Shown here: positions 46,501 to 61,500 of the stretch, piece by piece
Numbering within the stretch: position 1 is the stretch's first letter
Layout of the letters: each line of letters opens with the position of its first letter
From: Cyclina sinensis
Taxonomy: Eukaryota; Mollusca; Bivalvia; Venerida; Veneridae
DNA length: 64,000 nucleotides
Direction: 5' to 3'
Assembly (NCBI GenBank): GCA_012932295.1
Contig: JAAONU010000001.1
Location: 32,643,449 to 32,707,448 of the forward strand
Notes under the pieces: generated by a model
Databases searched by the model: none
Seen by the model: only the letters and a program-made list of their open reading frames with translations
What the model was told of the DNA's origin: nothing
Position numbers and translations under genes: made by a program

Positions 46501-49500
46501 ATAAAAATCATTAAAGGGCCATAACTCTGACAAAAATCATTGAACTGGAAAATGCCGACGATATGCACAACTACACTTGGTACTGATCATTTCTGTTAAG
46601 TTTAGATAAAATTGCACCGGTAGTTTTTTGAGGAGTAGTCCGGATAAGTTTTGTGACGGACGGACAGACTGACGGACAGACAGACGACGGAGAAGTGATC
46701 CCTATGTGTCGCGGCTACTTTGTAGCAGGCGACACAAAACGTTTTACGTTAGACTGTAATTTTTCAGAAGTTATATGTTCTCTATTCAAAACGTGCCCTC
46801 TCTCGTCTAACCTTTATAGATTAAGACAATTCTTTTATCCCATTCAACAGCAGAACGATCCTTTAATGATTTTTTTATTCTCGCCATCAGCCTTTTTACG
46901 CCGTGTATTTAGTCGTCCGTCAGAAGTCTGTATCTTGCAACCTTGTGACAGATAATGATAGATTTATATACATATGTTCTACAAAAGGTGTTCAACGAAG
47001 TTCATTTCCGTGCTGCTATGAGAACTAGATCTAGAAGTAAAAACTATAAACGGAAATAAATGATGTCTGATATGTCAAGAGTCCTGAAATTTGATATGTA
47101 GCAAATGCCTAGTTGACCTCTACCAATATCCCAAGATCATTGTTACCCGCGCTTTATCTTTAGCACAATTAGAACAGAAAAGGGGTAAAATCTTCGAACG
47201 TGGCCTGACGTCGAAAACAATATAATATATTTAGCACTAAAAGGTGAATATAAAGAAGAAAATATAAGTTTAAGAATACAAACGTTTAATGTACTTCAGT
47301 CTAACAGTTATCTGTTAAACCCTATATGTCAACAATAAAACACCATCAACAACAACACACACGTATGCACGCACGCGTGCGTGCACACACACGCAAACAA
47401 GCATACAGTCCATTTAAACTTCACAAAATCACTAGAGGACTCTTATTTCTGTCGATTTTTTAGAAACGTGATTTTACTTATCCATTCGTTTAAAAACCAG
47501 TATCTTTAGTATTCAATGCTCTAAATAACGATCTCCCCTTAGACGGACGCCGCCATTTTGACAAAACTACGTCATGTCAGTTGTCGACTCTCTAATGGAG
47601 AAAAGGATAAAAATTAAATTATTGTCGAAGCTGTCTTATGAATAAGAGAGAGAGAGAGAGAGAAAAAAGTGCCCTAGAGATATAATTGTACAATGAAAAA
47701 TATCATTTTTGCCGTCTCTTCTGACATCGCAATATTTTGTTAATCGCTTTTTGAGGGCCTAATGTATAAGGAGCACTATACTCATTTAAATGACGTTGAT
47801 GTACGATACACGTGACATTATGACGTAAAAAATGATGACTTACGGAGATGTTTGCGTATATCATGTTAAACATATGCATTTAGTACATTGTAGTATTTTG
47901 ACGTGCTCTGTACGTTTGCAGATATATATAAATTTTGGCAAATTATCAGCTGTTGATTTAATTATAAACCAACAAACAAACAGGGAATTATTTGTATTGA
48001 TTTTCTAGTTTTCTAAAAAAAAAAAAAAAAAAAAAAAAAAGTTCGACGATTTACTGGGACAGCTCTGGTATTTATCTTTTCTAAACATATGCGTCAGGAT
48101 GTCAGTTCTCCCTCATATCATTCTTGTTTGTTTGCATTTTCAATTCTTGTACATAATATTGCAAAATATACAACCCGTCTGTAACATAAAACAGAAATCA
48201 ACCGACAATTATGCCTCCTATTTTCTATGATTGATTAGATTTTTTTCAAGTTCTTCCATTTTTTCAGTTCCTTTTGGAATGAGTTTTTGTTTCGGACAGG
48301 GATACATGATTAAACTTAATTACAATCAATGATCTAGGAATTACGTTATTGTTCTAGTTGTGTGCAGTGTCGTGAAGTTATCACCACACTATCGTAGAGA
48401 CACACTTTCCATCACGCTGACTTCTTGTTTAACTTGAAAAAATATGTGGAACTATTAGAATAGATTTTAACTAAAAGCTTTCTTAACGACTTTCTTCCAT
48501 TATTTTGGTTCTTATAGACGTTTATTGGCAGCAAAATGCGCGTGATATTTTATCAGGGACGTAAGTCAATTAAACTAAAAGCTCAGCGGTGAGGTTTTAT
48601 TATCATGTTTAAACTGGTTCTTGAACATCTCTTGACTGAGACAAATTAAGTTACGCCTAACTCTAAATTATGTTCATCGGGCAAATTTATACCTTTTACT
48701 TGGCATTTATTTGATTTATCAAAGGGAGCAAAATTCACCAATAAGCCAGATATTTTACGAGAGGAAGAGGAACGATATATTATATGAACCAACAAAAAAG
48801 TTATTAGTAGATCTTATAATTAGGAGCTAGTAAGACGGATTACTGTCGCTTTACTCTCCTGCGTACTGTCGCTTCAAAAAAGACGAATTACCGGTATAAA
48901 CAAATATGAGGAGGTATCAGTTTTCAGATATGTCATTTGAACAAATAAGAGGAGTTTTCAGATTTCATCTATGACTTACGAAAAAAATAAGAGGAGGTAT
49001 CAGTTTTCATCTATGACTTACGAAAAAAATATGAGGAGGTATCAGTTTTCATCTATGACTTATGAAAAAAATATGAGGAGGTATCAGTTTTCATCTATGA
49101 CTTACAAAAAAAATATGAGGAGGTATCAGTTTTCATCTATGACTTACGAAAAAAATATGAGGAGGTATCAGTTTTCATCTATGACTTACGAAAAAAAAAT
49201 ATGAGGAGGTATTAGTTTTCATCTATGACTTACGAAAAAAATAAGAGGAGGTATCAGTTTTCATCTATGACTTACGAAAAAAAAATATGAGGAGGTATCA
49301 GTTTTCATCTATGACTTACGAAAAAAAAATATGAGGAGGTATTAGTTTTCATCTATGACTTACGATAAAAATAAGAGGAGGTATCAGTTTTCAGATATGT
49401 AATATGAAGAAGTTAGAGGAGTTTTCAGTATTCAGATGTCTTCCATGTAATAATTAGATGAGTAACGAGTATTCTCAGTACTGTTCTCTTTACTAACTGA

Positions 49501-52500
49501 CATAATAAGACACTTGAAAGACTGCCGATGCTTAGAGAACATGTTAGATATAAGATGAAATCATAAAGCACGAACTACAAATTAGAGTAATGAACCACCT
49601 GTCTGGAGTAAAAAAATGGTATAAACCTTAAGGACGCAAGGTTAAGGAGATTGCCCTTTACCACGTGACATAGAGATTGCCCCTCACACGTGACATGGAG
49701 ATTGCCCTTTACCACGTGGGGGCAAGAACCAGGGGCAAAGTCCAAATTATTAAATGAGAAATTTAATGGGGGACGTTATTAATCGAAATTAATATCTGTG
49801 AACCCGAAACACAGAATTACCCATAAGGGTACTTAACTTTATTTCTCATTCAATTATACTTGATACTTACACTAGGTCACTGGTGAAGGACAGGTAGAAT
49901 TTTGTTCACGCATGGTTGTTCAGCGCTTAAGATAACTTTCTCGAAAACTTTTCAACGACTTAAGCGTGTATTAAGTTTCTTGTTCATGAATATTTACTAT
50001 GTTAAATATGAACAATGCCTTGACGATCAAAGTATATAGTGACTTTTAAAGATAAGTGTACGGGTAAAAGCAATGCACGAAATGTTTGACTTAGACATCG
50101 CGCACTAGTTATTTCACTGTCTACCTTTTTCGAGCATCTTCAAGAATAATAAACACTAAAATTTATTTTGAGACTTTATATTGATGTTATGGAAAGATTG
50201 TCTCACACCTATCACATATATAATGATGCGTAATCTGAGATGATATTCTGAAACCGATTTTTTGTCATGTGGTAAAGGGCAATCGCCATGTCACGTGGTA
50301 AAGGGCAATCTCCATGCCACGTGGTAAAGGGCAAATCTGCGTGTCACGTGGCAAAGGGCAAATCTTCGTGTCACGTGGCAAAGGGCAAGTCTTCACTTGG
50401 GCTAATGATCCCCCCCCCCGTTTATATCTACTAGGGTTTGCATTTTGCGTCAGCTTCTTAAATTCTAGAATGATTATTCAGTAACAGAGGAGTATGCTAA
50501 GTATGCGACGTTTGAATACGTATGGCTAAAATATCTCCTTCTATTTCCTAATTTACTTTATCCCTTAGTACAGAAACCGTCTGACGGAAATCGAGTTCAT
50601 ACATGATTTAACACGGGAAGAATAGACATGTACTGAATATACATTTACAGTTAAGTGTCTTGCTACATGAATTTTGTTTAAAATGCTAATCTAATTCTTT
50701 CGTCGGGATTTTGTATAGCTAGTCAGAAGGTAAGGAAGCTAGTACTTGTTCACTTGTCGACTTGCTTCATTGTATATTCTGTTGTTCTATAACAGACAGC
50801 GTTCTCATGCTAAGAAGCGAAAATAACGTTCCACTGCTAATTAAGTCATTATTATATTTTAAGTATGTTTAACTGTGCAAGTTTCGCTTCAGTTGCTAAA
50901 TGAAAAGATTCAAGAAATGTTTTAGGCCAACTGTTAGAATTTTTATTTGATGAAAAAATTGCGAATCGACCTACTTTCTTTTTCTTAATTCCTAGCAATA
51001 CATTCTTGATAAGTTTTGAGTTTAAACGTCATTACGTCAGTTAAGTTACAAACCTGACGGCTAAATCTAATTTACCGAGTTATTGCCCTTTGAATATATA
51101 TCGTCCTTCATTTTCAACATTTCTAGAGCAAAAGACGCCAGTGTTGCCAGACTGAGTGGCCTTAGTTCTATTTTTAACGCAATGGCATAGTCTCAGTCAT
51201 TTATCGTTGGTCCCGTCAATCACTTTATTTCTGAAAATGAATATTAAACATGTAAATCAATGGAGACAAAAAGGCAATATTCAGCGGCATGAAAAGCTCG
51301 AGTTATACACCAAATACACTACCATTCTACGTCTATAATGATACTTTTGGAACAGATTGACCTCCTTCTTCCAAATATATACATTATGACAGCTTGAGTA
51401 ATGAAATCATTAACCGAATATTCCTTATACTAATTATATATAGGATCACTTCTTGCGCGTAGTCTCTTACGTATGAAAATTATAAAATGTTCAGAAAATA
51501 TCTTTCTTCATAATATCACCAATTTTCCCCATGATACACGATTTGCTGACTTAAACTGCAACTTCGAGTCCGATCCTTTTGGTCGTAGGTTAAAATCTGC
51601 TTAATTCTAAGTGGGGCCAATGACAGCTAGTATATATTTTTTCAGTTACGTGAATTCATCCGCCGCCGTTCTCGCTTGTTTAAGTTCACTACCCAGTTAC
51701 AAAATATCGTTGCATGAATTGTATGAATGAACTTGTATATACAACATGGGAAATATAAACATGTATATATTTGTGACTGGCCAAACAATAAATGCAGCAA
51801 ATGGTTTTGTTGCACAATTTATAACATATTTATATGTGCAGTACTCTGTTTTTTTTATATAATAATTCAACAAGCGGAAGTGAATGACTTTGTATGAAAA
51901 ATACGCTTCTTTCGTTTCAAACGAAGACTTTGTCTTGGTATCATGTGCATTTCAATTGAATGTCCGGTGGCATTTTAAGGAATAATAAACGTATAATTAA
52001 ACCGTAAGAAGATTTTACTTCCTTTAAATTGCATCCAGGAAAATCTAAATTTAAATTGAATTTCATTCTAACGTCTTAGCTATTTCAATGCTGTACTGGG
52101 GAATAGCAAAATAACTCAGATATACCCACACTCACCAGAAGGTTGTCAGTCTAATACGGTGTTACTTTATAAACTCTGAACTGATTGGACGTTTATAAAT
52201 ATTGACCTGATATGATATCATTTTAAAAGAAGATCCTTCGGTCAAGGTCGACAAAGTTCAAAGTTAAAACCTAAATGAAAAAGTTGCATATATATTTTAA
52301 ATTTAAACGCTGTAGCTAGGAAGTAACTAAGTAGGTTATGATAAAGGTCACAAAAAGGTCAGGGGCATAAGTTTTGACTTCAAGGCCATGAATGAACAAC
52401 TTTGGTACAGGACAAAAAGACAAATATCTAAGTTCAGGGTGTTACAATTTTAGAGAAGACTTGAAGAAAAAGTATAGAAGCTGGACTATTGACACCAGGG

Positions 52501-55500
52501 CGGGTCACTTTTGACCCTTCTGCCATTTGAACAATATCGGTAGAGTGCTACTAAGCAAGTCTGTATACAAAATATACAGACTCAAGTCCCTATTTTCAGA
52601 GAAAATTTTTTAAATGTTTTTCTTCGAAATCTCTAAGCCAATAATGACCCCAGGGACATGAACTGAAAGATGTTGCTAGAGGTCTACTAGGCAATGCTAC
52701 GAACTAAATACCTTCTCTCCAGACCCTTCATCATCAGATAAGACGATTTTTAAAGATTTTCCCCGATATGTCCATGTAAAAAATGACCTCTGTGATCGGG
52801 CCAAAAGTAACCCAAAGGATTTTTTTCTTGGTAGAGGTCTAGTAAACAATGCTACACATAAATTTCCGAGCTTTGGGTCTGGTTGTTTTAGACAAGAATA
52901 TATTTCTAAGTTTTTCATTTGAGTAGCTATAGCAACCAGAGTTCTGCATGGAATGGAATCAAATTCTACAACTCACAGTACAACATATCTAAGCACAGCT
53001 TCACTCCAGCGAATCTTCGTCGACTCTTGACCAATGGTTTCAGAGAAGTGGTAGACGACGGACAACGGACGAAATGATGTCACTATAGCTCAACCTGAGC
53101 CTTAGGCTCAGGTGAGCTTCTAAGAAAGTTTGAAATATGATGTCGTTAACATTAATTCTTTTTCTCTGGTTTTATAATTTATTAATTAAGACATAACATA
53201 AAATATACAAGACAAAATATTGACGCATGCATCAAGAACACCGTAAAATGATTCTTCCGTTGGTCGTCATGACGAAAATATTTTTTCTTCATTACACATT
53301 TTGTCATCCAATTACATGTTAAAATGAATATCTTAGCATAAGTCTGTTGCAATATTTTAAAGAATCAAAAACGATGGCGGTATAACAATGAAGCACTTCT
53401 ATGACAAAAAATCACATGACTATGGGCAAGGCTAAAACCTTCCATTTTGATATTGTATTTGAATGCTAATTGAATAATGTTTATGAAATCTGTCCCTTTA
53501 AAGTGACGAAAAGTTTGTTTTGAAGAAGACAGGACACTGTTGTATTTAAAAATATTACGAAAACATTTTAATATAAACACGTAAACGACTGTTCTGATAA
53601 TTTTATGATGGAATCACCAAACATATTTCCTTAAACACAGTGGATGAATTCTTCTGAGTTTGTTAAGTTTACGTCAAAGCCTTTTTGTTAAGCAGGAATA
53701 AAGATGTCAGAAATATAGAAAAAGAACTTAAAGACAGCTGTCGTAAAGTAATGGTTTTAGTAAGACTAAGGACATTTAGCAAAACCATCAATACTTATAA
53801 ATGCTGAAGCTAAAACGATTTACTGTCAGTAAGAAAGTACAACCAAAGCTCTTACTTTCAATGTTTAATTGCAATTCTATGACTTTCAGTGTACACTGTC
53901 TGTCATGAACGACAATGACTAACTGACTTATTCCTTGATCTCTCCGCCGTTAATATTTTAGGGTTCGAAGGAGTTAAAATGGAGGCGAGGTAAAATAAAT
54001 GATAAGTGTTGTAAAACAGGAGCTTTGCCCCAGGTTTAATCAAGTGGCGTGTAAAATTTCTAAAACGTACAAATTTTATTGACAGCCTTCTTTGGAAGAA
54101 TTCAGTAATAGGCAACCGCTCGAGATAATTGCAAACCAGTCTGGTTATTATCTATTTGTAAACGCGGAAAAGAATTGATTTTTTTCCTAATCTTTGATTA
54201 GTGCTGACAGTGCAACAGGGAAAGCCCACGCCGCAAATATACCACTCTGGGTTAATTTAGTGAAACTATTCACTGCACTGGAATATAAACCAACCTAAAT
54301 CTAGAAATACTTCAATCAGAACATTTATCTATAGACAGTATTGTTTAAGATACAGATGCTCATGTCTCAAACAACTAGATATGTGTAAAGAACACTTCGC
54401 AAAATTCTGTTATTTTTTCACAAAATATTAATACAAAAAGCTGCAAAACCCCTGCCATACATAACTAAAGACCATAAAACATTTTACTGCTTTGTAAAAA
54501 AATATTATTATGGTCATGTATTTCATTGTCATATTTGATTTTTCTTTTATCAAATATGTATTTTTAAATCTTGAATAACGTTATCTGTTATATCGTCCGG
54601 TTGTTGATGAAAGTATCGCAGTTTAAAAAATAGTGGAACAAATTACACAATGAACAACTTTTCATACCATTTTCTAAAAGATGCTTACAATATATTAATT
54701 CTAACAGACTCATGTTGGAATTCTGACTTTCTTTTTCCTTTGAAGATACAGCTTCTTCGAGAATCAGGATTCATATCTTCAGGGGCAAGTTGAAACATTT
54801 ACACAAAATCTGGGCAAGAATCAGGATTCATATCTTCAGGGGCAAGTTGTAAACATTTACACAAAATCTGGGCAAGAATCAGGATTCATATCTTCAGGAA
54901 CAAGTTGTAACATTTACACAAAATCTGGGCAAGAATCAGGATTCAGATCTTCAGGGACAAGTTGTAACATTTACACAAAATTTGGGCAAGAATCAGGATT
55001 CAGATCTCCAGGGACAAGTTGTAACATTTACACAAAATTTGGGAAAAAATCAAATTGTAGAGTATAACTTTTTTTCCTTTTTAACTGAACACCACATTTC
55101 TAATTTAGCATATCACAGCAAATTTTAGTTAAAAACTGCATTTTAGTGATGATTCTACCAGTCTTTAAACAAACTAACAAACAAACAAGCAAGCAAACAA
55201 ACAAGATACCGCAAGGGCTGGCATTTGCAAGAGCGAAACAACCCCTCCTCCTATCATGAGAAGCTTCATCAACAAATATTGATTCGTATCATAAGATATT
55301 TCTCATTTTTATGCTAATGACATTGTGATATTTGCTAATGATAAAGAAGCATTGAAAAATAATTTAGATCTGTTATATGAATATTGTAATAGGTGGCAAC
55401 TGTGTGTAAATACTCAAAAAGCCAAAGTAATGATTTTAGAAAAGGTGGCAGATTACCAGATAATATATCTTTTCACTATGATAATAACGAAGCAGAAATA

Positions 55501-58500
55501 GTTAGTAGATTTGTATATTTAGGTATGGTCTTAATTACGTTTGGTAGTTTCACAGAGCCTCAAAGGCCATTTTCAGCTGAATAAATATTTGTATAAATAT
55601 ATACCATATATATAACCATATACTCGATCTATTTAAAAAACTTGTACTGCCAATTTTAAATCATGGCAGTGAAGTTTTGGGATTTCATCCTGGAAAATCA
55701 TTATTGAGAGTGAACATGCAATTTTACAAAAGTTTGCTAGGTGTAAAAAAGGGTCACACAAAAGGATTTTATTTATGGTCAATTGGGACTACTTTCTTTA
55801 CAAAATGTACGATTTTTCAATATTATCAAATATTGGACAAAGATATTATGCACTAACGATAACCAGCACAATAAACAAGTTTACAATATGCTATACGACT
55901 ATCTTTTACAAAATCCACACAGGAAAAAAACTGTTTCTTACTGGTTAGAGATTTACTTTGTACACTAGGATTGGCGCTTGGATGTTCCAAACTGTTGGAG
56001 ATGTAAAATTGTTCTTATCTTTGTAAAACAGAGAATAACAGATTAAATGAATCAAGTAGGACACTATTTTTTCGAAATGTAGTTGTTTTTAAATTTCAGC
56101 CATGTCTAGATATTCTTAACATACCTAAGTTTCGTATTAGTCTTTCACGCCTCCGCTTATCTTAGAAACTGGTAGATGGAATCAGCCTGTTAGTATTCCT
56201 ATTAATGAACGGCTTTGTTTAATCTGTAACTTATGAGAGGATGAATATCACTTTGTAATGCAGTGTTCTATGTACAACGACTTACCTGAACAATATATAC
56301 CTTAGAGATTCTGGAAAAGACCGAGAATGTTTAAGTTCGTTGAATTGATAAATACAGGAAATCATAAAATAGTGAAAAACTTGGCTTGTTTTTTTTTAAA
56401 AGGCTTTCAAAACAAGTTCTAATTTGTTATACGGATAATCATGGTGATAATATTAGACATCATTTATCATTTATTCGTTATTGGTTCCTAATTGTTGATT
56501 TTCACATAGAGTCTAAGTGTCCAGTCGTTGATCTTGTCACTTTCGCTTTTGGACAAGAAACACATTTTGTGGACAACGAATTCTTTTATCATGATTCAAT
56601 ATTGCCTTTCTGAAGATATATGTATACTCTTTGTAATAAACAATTTCAGTGGATTCTTCTTGTTTAAAATTATTTGAGTAAGTTTTGATCTCTGTATTAA
56701 AAAAGGCATAGTTGAATTGTGCATTTATAAGTATTGGTATACTTGGTTTAATATCAGTAGCAAACTGTATTCAATAAAACTTGTACTGTCTTATCTAATA
56801 AGAATGAATTTGATAATATAAATACATGCAAATTGTATTCATTATATGCGTTTATATGTCATGCGGTGTTTGTATAGCATAGTGTCAGTTCGCACACGTT
56901 ATATTGTATGATCTCATAGCAGTATTTAAGAAGTTTGTTTTAGTATTTACATTGCCGCCAAGTGTTTTATTTATGTTTGTATTGCCACATAGGTAGCAGG
57001 CCTACTGGAAATAATGAAATAAAACTGAAAACTGAAAAACTGAAACTGAAACATACTGATTTGATCTTTTAAGTCATGCGCCCTGTTGTACTACACACAG
57101 TTACTATAATGTTGCCTGTGTCAAATATGTCTTACAGAAACCGCTTACTAGATTTCATTGTTTAATGAGAAGATTTTATAACGCGCATATTACCGGCATG
57201 AATGAGCAGCGCCATTTTCACTTTATTCGTGTCTTTTTATATATACTATTGAATGGGTGAAGAAAATGCTCATCTTCAGGGAATTAAAATCGCACTATTG
57301 CAAAATTGCGAAGAATTCGTCGGTTTCATTGATACACACAAATTCCTTTCGTATGAACAATAATTATGTAACTATCAGAAGCCGGCGTTTCCCTTTACAA
57401 TACAATCTCCAAAGAGAATAGTTTCATCTCTAGCAAAGAGAAGTGTACGCTTTCGTCTTTTTAGCATGAGTACATCCGTTTCTAGAGATTACTCGAGTAA
57501 TTACTGTATTTAACACCGTTGAATTGGAATCTTGTTAGAAGAACATTGTCTGTAGAACACGAAAGGCGTAATAGCGACAGCTGAATTGACCTTCAATATT
57601 TAAGAGAGAAGATGATTTTTTTTTATTTACTACCACCCTGCAACATTCTATCTTGAGTCGTGACCTTTACACTAAAGGTCATGGGCTTGGACCACAATCG
57701 ACCCATCTCCCTCTCACTTCTCTCTCTCTCTATCTCTCTCTTGTCTTTTATTTTATTCTGTTTTTGTTTTAAATTAGATTGATTTTCCCATATTTGCCGA
57801 AATGCTCAGAACAGTACAATTATAAAAACAGACGTTTTAGAAACAATCACTATTTCTCAGCTCATTTAATTCTTCACTTACTGATTTTTATCTTTCAAAA
57901 GTTTGATTTTTGTAAAACATTTCAAGAAGGAAGATTTTAACTTGACGTTGTAACTAAATTAAATGTAAAATTATGTTTGTATTTTAAACATTGTCTTAAG
58001 TTGTATATCAATTGTGCTACATTGCTGCATTTAACTACAGTATCACGTGTTTGCAACTAATAAACTGTTTGCTATACTCAAGGTAATTGTTGAACATGTA
58101 ATAAGAGAACTGTACTGTGATAAGTACTCTTTTCGAAAATATTAAAAAGACAGTTAAACGTGCATGCAAAATGATAGTAGGTCATGGACACATTGACGCT
58201 GGTTCTGCTGTTTTAAGTCAATGTTAAGGCTACAAGCAGTCTTTTTCTGAATATCTGCAAACATTATACAAAAAAAAATGTTTGCCATGCTCTGTGTTCA
58301 GACTAGCATATAAAAATTAGAATTAGACTATCTAATTCTGAAACTGTTCAAACAACCATGTACAATATTTTTTACAGTAGTGAGTGTTCATTAGCCTAGT
58401 TTGTCAATGGAATTAAAAAAAAAAAACAGTTCAAAACTTATCGTTAGTCTTCTTTTTCATTGTGATAACCTTTTGTATTACTGTCATTGTCAACTGATTT

Positions 58501-61500
58501 TGTAAGTATGTCTTTTACCTTTAGCTACAAATAATCATTATCGCCGTCCTTTTCTCCTTCCTCCTTATCACGTAAATCATCATTAATCATTACAAGTCAT
58601 TTTCATTGTTCCTTACAACGTCCTTTCATTTAATTTTGTAATACTGCTGTTGTTCCAGAGAGAGACACATGGTACAAAAATTTATGAAATATGTCACTCT
58701 TGTCACTCATTCATTGTTCGTAATGTAGAAAAAAATTACTTGTATGAATCGTTTATGGTTATTTTCAGTTTTGCTCTGAGGTTGAAGTCAGCAACAATAT
58801 CAATTATCCGACATTTGCGCGGACAAAACCAACTGATTCACAGATTTCGAAAAGTGTTGTTTCAATATTGAAGCAGTTCAATTGGAAGAAAGTGACCTTT
58901 GTCCACACAAGTGAATCTGTGCTGCAGCATACAGCCAACACAATATATAATGTAATGATTTCAGTTTTCAAAATGTTTCTGAAAATTTTACCACAATGGA
59001 AATATAGATAATGGAATCTAACGCATTTATATCCGTTGCCTAAACGGCAAGAATTTTGACTGAGCCAGATGCGTTAGAAATATCTTGTGATATGTAAATA
59101 TGTAATTTGACCTTTATCAAACTGATGTAGATAGAAGAACCCCTACACTATTTCTTATTACTACATTTTTCATTTTAACAGGTCTTATTTGTTCAAGGAC
59201 ACATATCTGGTTATGTTTCCATGTAGCTGTTGAACTCACTGGCGGCTATATTCAGAATCCTATCTTCACAAATGTTCAAGGGCAATTTGTTATAAAGTTA
59301 GGAACAAAATATTCTAGAACTGTAAATACATACAGGGAACTTATAATAACAACTACTTATAATTAAATCTTCTGCAGTAGACCTATAGTTCAGGACAGCT
59401 TGTATCAATCTCAATTCCTGCAGTTTAGTATCACCAAGACCTGTTTTCATACAAATATCTGCATCTTTTCTAGCTCATGCAGCTTTACGATATAAAAGTG
59501 ACATTTCGGAAAATTTACAAGGGACCTTACTTCCACAGACACACTCTCAATCCTTTCGTCAGAATAATTCAAGAGACATTTGTGGATACTAGAAGTAAGA
59601 TATTTCTCTCTCTCCCTCTTCTACGAACAAGAGATAGAGAGTAATACATATTTTCTTTAATATAATTTAAAGAAGAATTATAATTATGTTTAACTACTAA
59701 AGATTTTTTTCGCATATGATCTTTTGTAATTTTCTCATATAATCTTCGGTATTTGTTGCAGTAAACTTTAATTCGGTAGAACGCAGAAACAATCGTTTTA
59801 CTGAACAAAGAAAATGCATTTATTTGTAATTTAAAAGAAAAACTAAAACTGTGTGAGTTTTATTCATAAGCCACAACAGAATTAACAAAGACATTTTATA
59901 CGATTTAAGTGGCAGCTGGTATTTCCGTTTTCTATGGAAATTTTATACAGATTTTAGTTTTATTTCATTCTTATTTCTCTAATTTTAAAATAATGAATAT
60001 GTTCTCTTTTAATGAAAGACTTTAATTTTATCCAAAAAATAAGGCGTCGTGACCTTCGTTTACTCCTACGGAAACATATTGTCGCCATGTAAAATGTTTA
60101 ATGTTGTTTTTTTAAACAGTTTATGTGATTCTTGGTCAAAGTTACGAGTTTGTTGGCTTACTGGATCACCTAAATGATAGAGGACTTCTCGATACTGGTG
60201 AATATTTCGTAGTTGGTGTCGATGTTGGGCAGTATGATCCAACGGATCCACAGGAGTACTTTAAAGGTATTTTCTTTAGATGCTATATAAAGACATTGTA
60301 TTTACAATCAATAGCTGTATTATCTAGATTGTTGCACTTGTAGATATTCCTACAACACAATCTTAGATTAAAAAAGAGATTATGAATTGTCAATTATTAT
60401 ATTCTTTGTAGAACTGCACAGAAATTAAAGATTTTACAGGGCTTATTCATAATCATATTCATAATTACCATACCATCCTTAACTTGTCAAACAGTTTCTT
60501 CCATTACACACATAATACAATTGATAGTTTTTACGTGTATTGGGTTCTCAAAAACAAACTGGTGGAAACCCAATTTACAGAAATGTTCTTTTGTCAATCT
60601 TAACATGATTTCCCTTTCTTGTAATGGACACATTTACGTCACAAATCTTAAGTCAAGCTTTCTCTCGCCATGTATTTTTGCAACAATGGCGCCGTCCATA
60701 AAATTTTAGATTTTAAAAGTCAAAACTTATGTATTTGGAGATCGCAGGTTTTCGTTATATCTTATGAAATAAGACGAGGAGTTGATTTATAATATACATT
60801 GGATTTTTGACTTTCGGTACCCTTTAAACACATGTTAGGGCTTACTCTACTATGATATATAAGCCGCCGTTCAGGTCATATGACTCATGACTTCTAAGGA
60901 TGATAGTATGCGAACATTTTTGCGCAAAATTAGTCTTTTTAAATTAAAGTCATTTTAAATTTTACATTAAAATAGTAAAATTCTCCCAAACTGTGCGAAA
61001 GACTACCTCTAAAATTAATATACCACTCAGATTTTGTCAACCACCAAAAATGACAATGTGTGTGTAAGATACATGCGATATTTTATGTGGGTATTATAAC
61101 AGAGCGTATTGAGATAGTCTTGCCCTTGAAAAGACGTTTATTAAAAAATACAACAAAAGTCTGAAAAGTTTTTTTTAATGCAGTTGAAAGTTACAAGCTG
61201 AATGATATACCTAAATGATTTGGAGTCATTAAAGTGTTAATGTATATGTAAGTGGCCGACCTGCAGGCGGGTAAATAATTAGGAAATAGATTTTAAGTTT
61301 GAGTGATATACCGTCTGATATATCACGGTGTCGAGTTCAGATGCGTAGTAATTTAATCACGAAGGCCGTAGGCCTGAGTGATTAAATAATTACGCATATG
61401 AACGAGAAACCGTGATATATATACGACGGTAGATCACGAAAATGTTAAAATCTATTTCCATTCTAACACGTACGTTTATTTATAAGGGACGTAAGTATAT

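Noticed and set aside
48971..49204. 77-residue ORF with 14-residue repeats (MTYEKNMRRYQFSS)
   Set aside because: Product of a 42 bp tandem repeat in an intron; units of 44 bp break the frame, so there is no sign of selection on the reading frame.
54761..55049. CRISPR-like array of regularly spaced repeats
   Set aside because: Units are continuous tandem repeats with no unique spacers, and the genome is eukaryotic.
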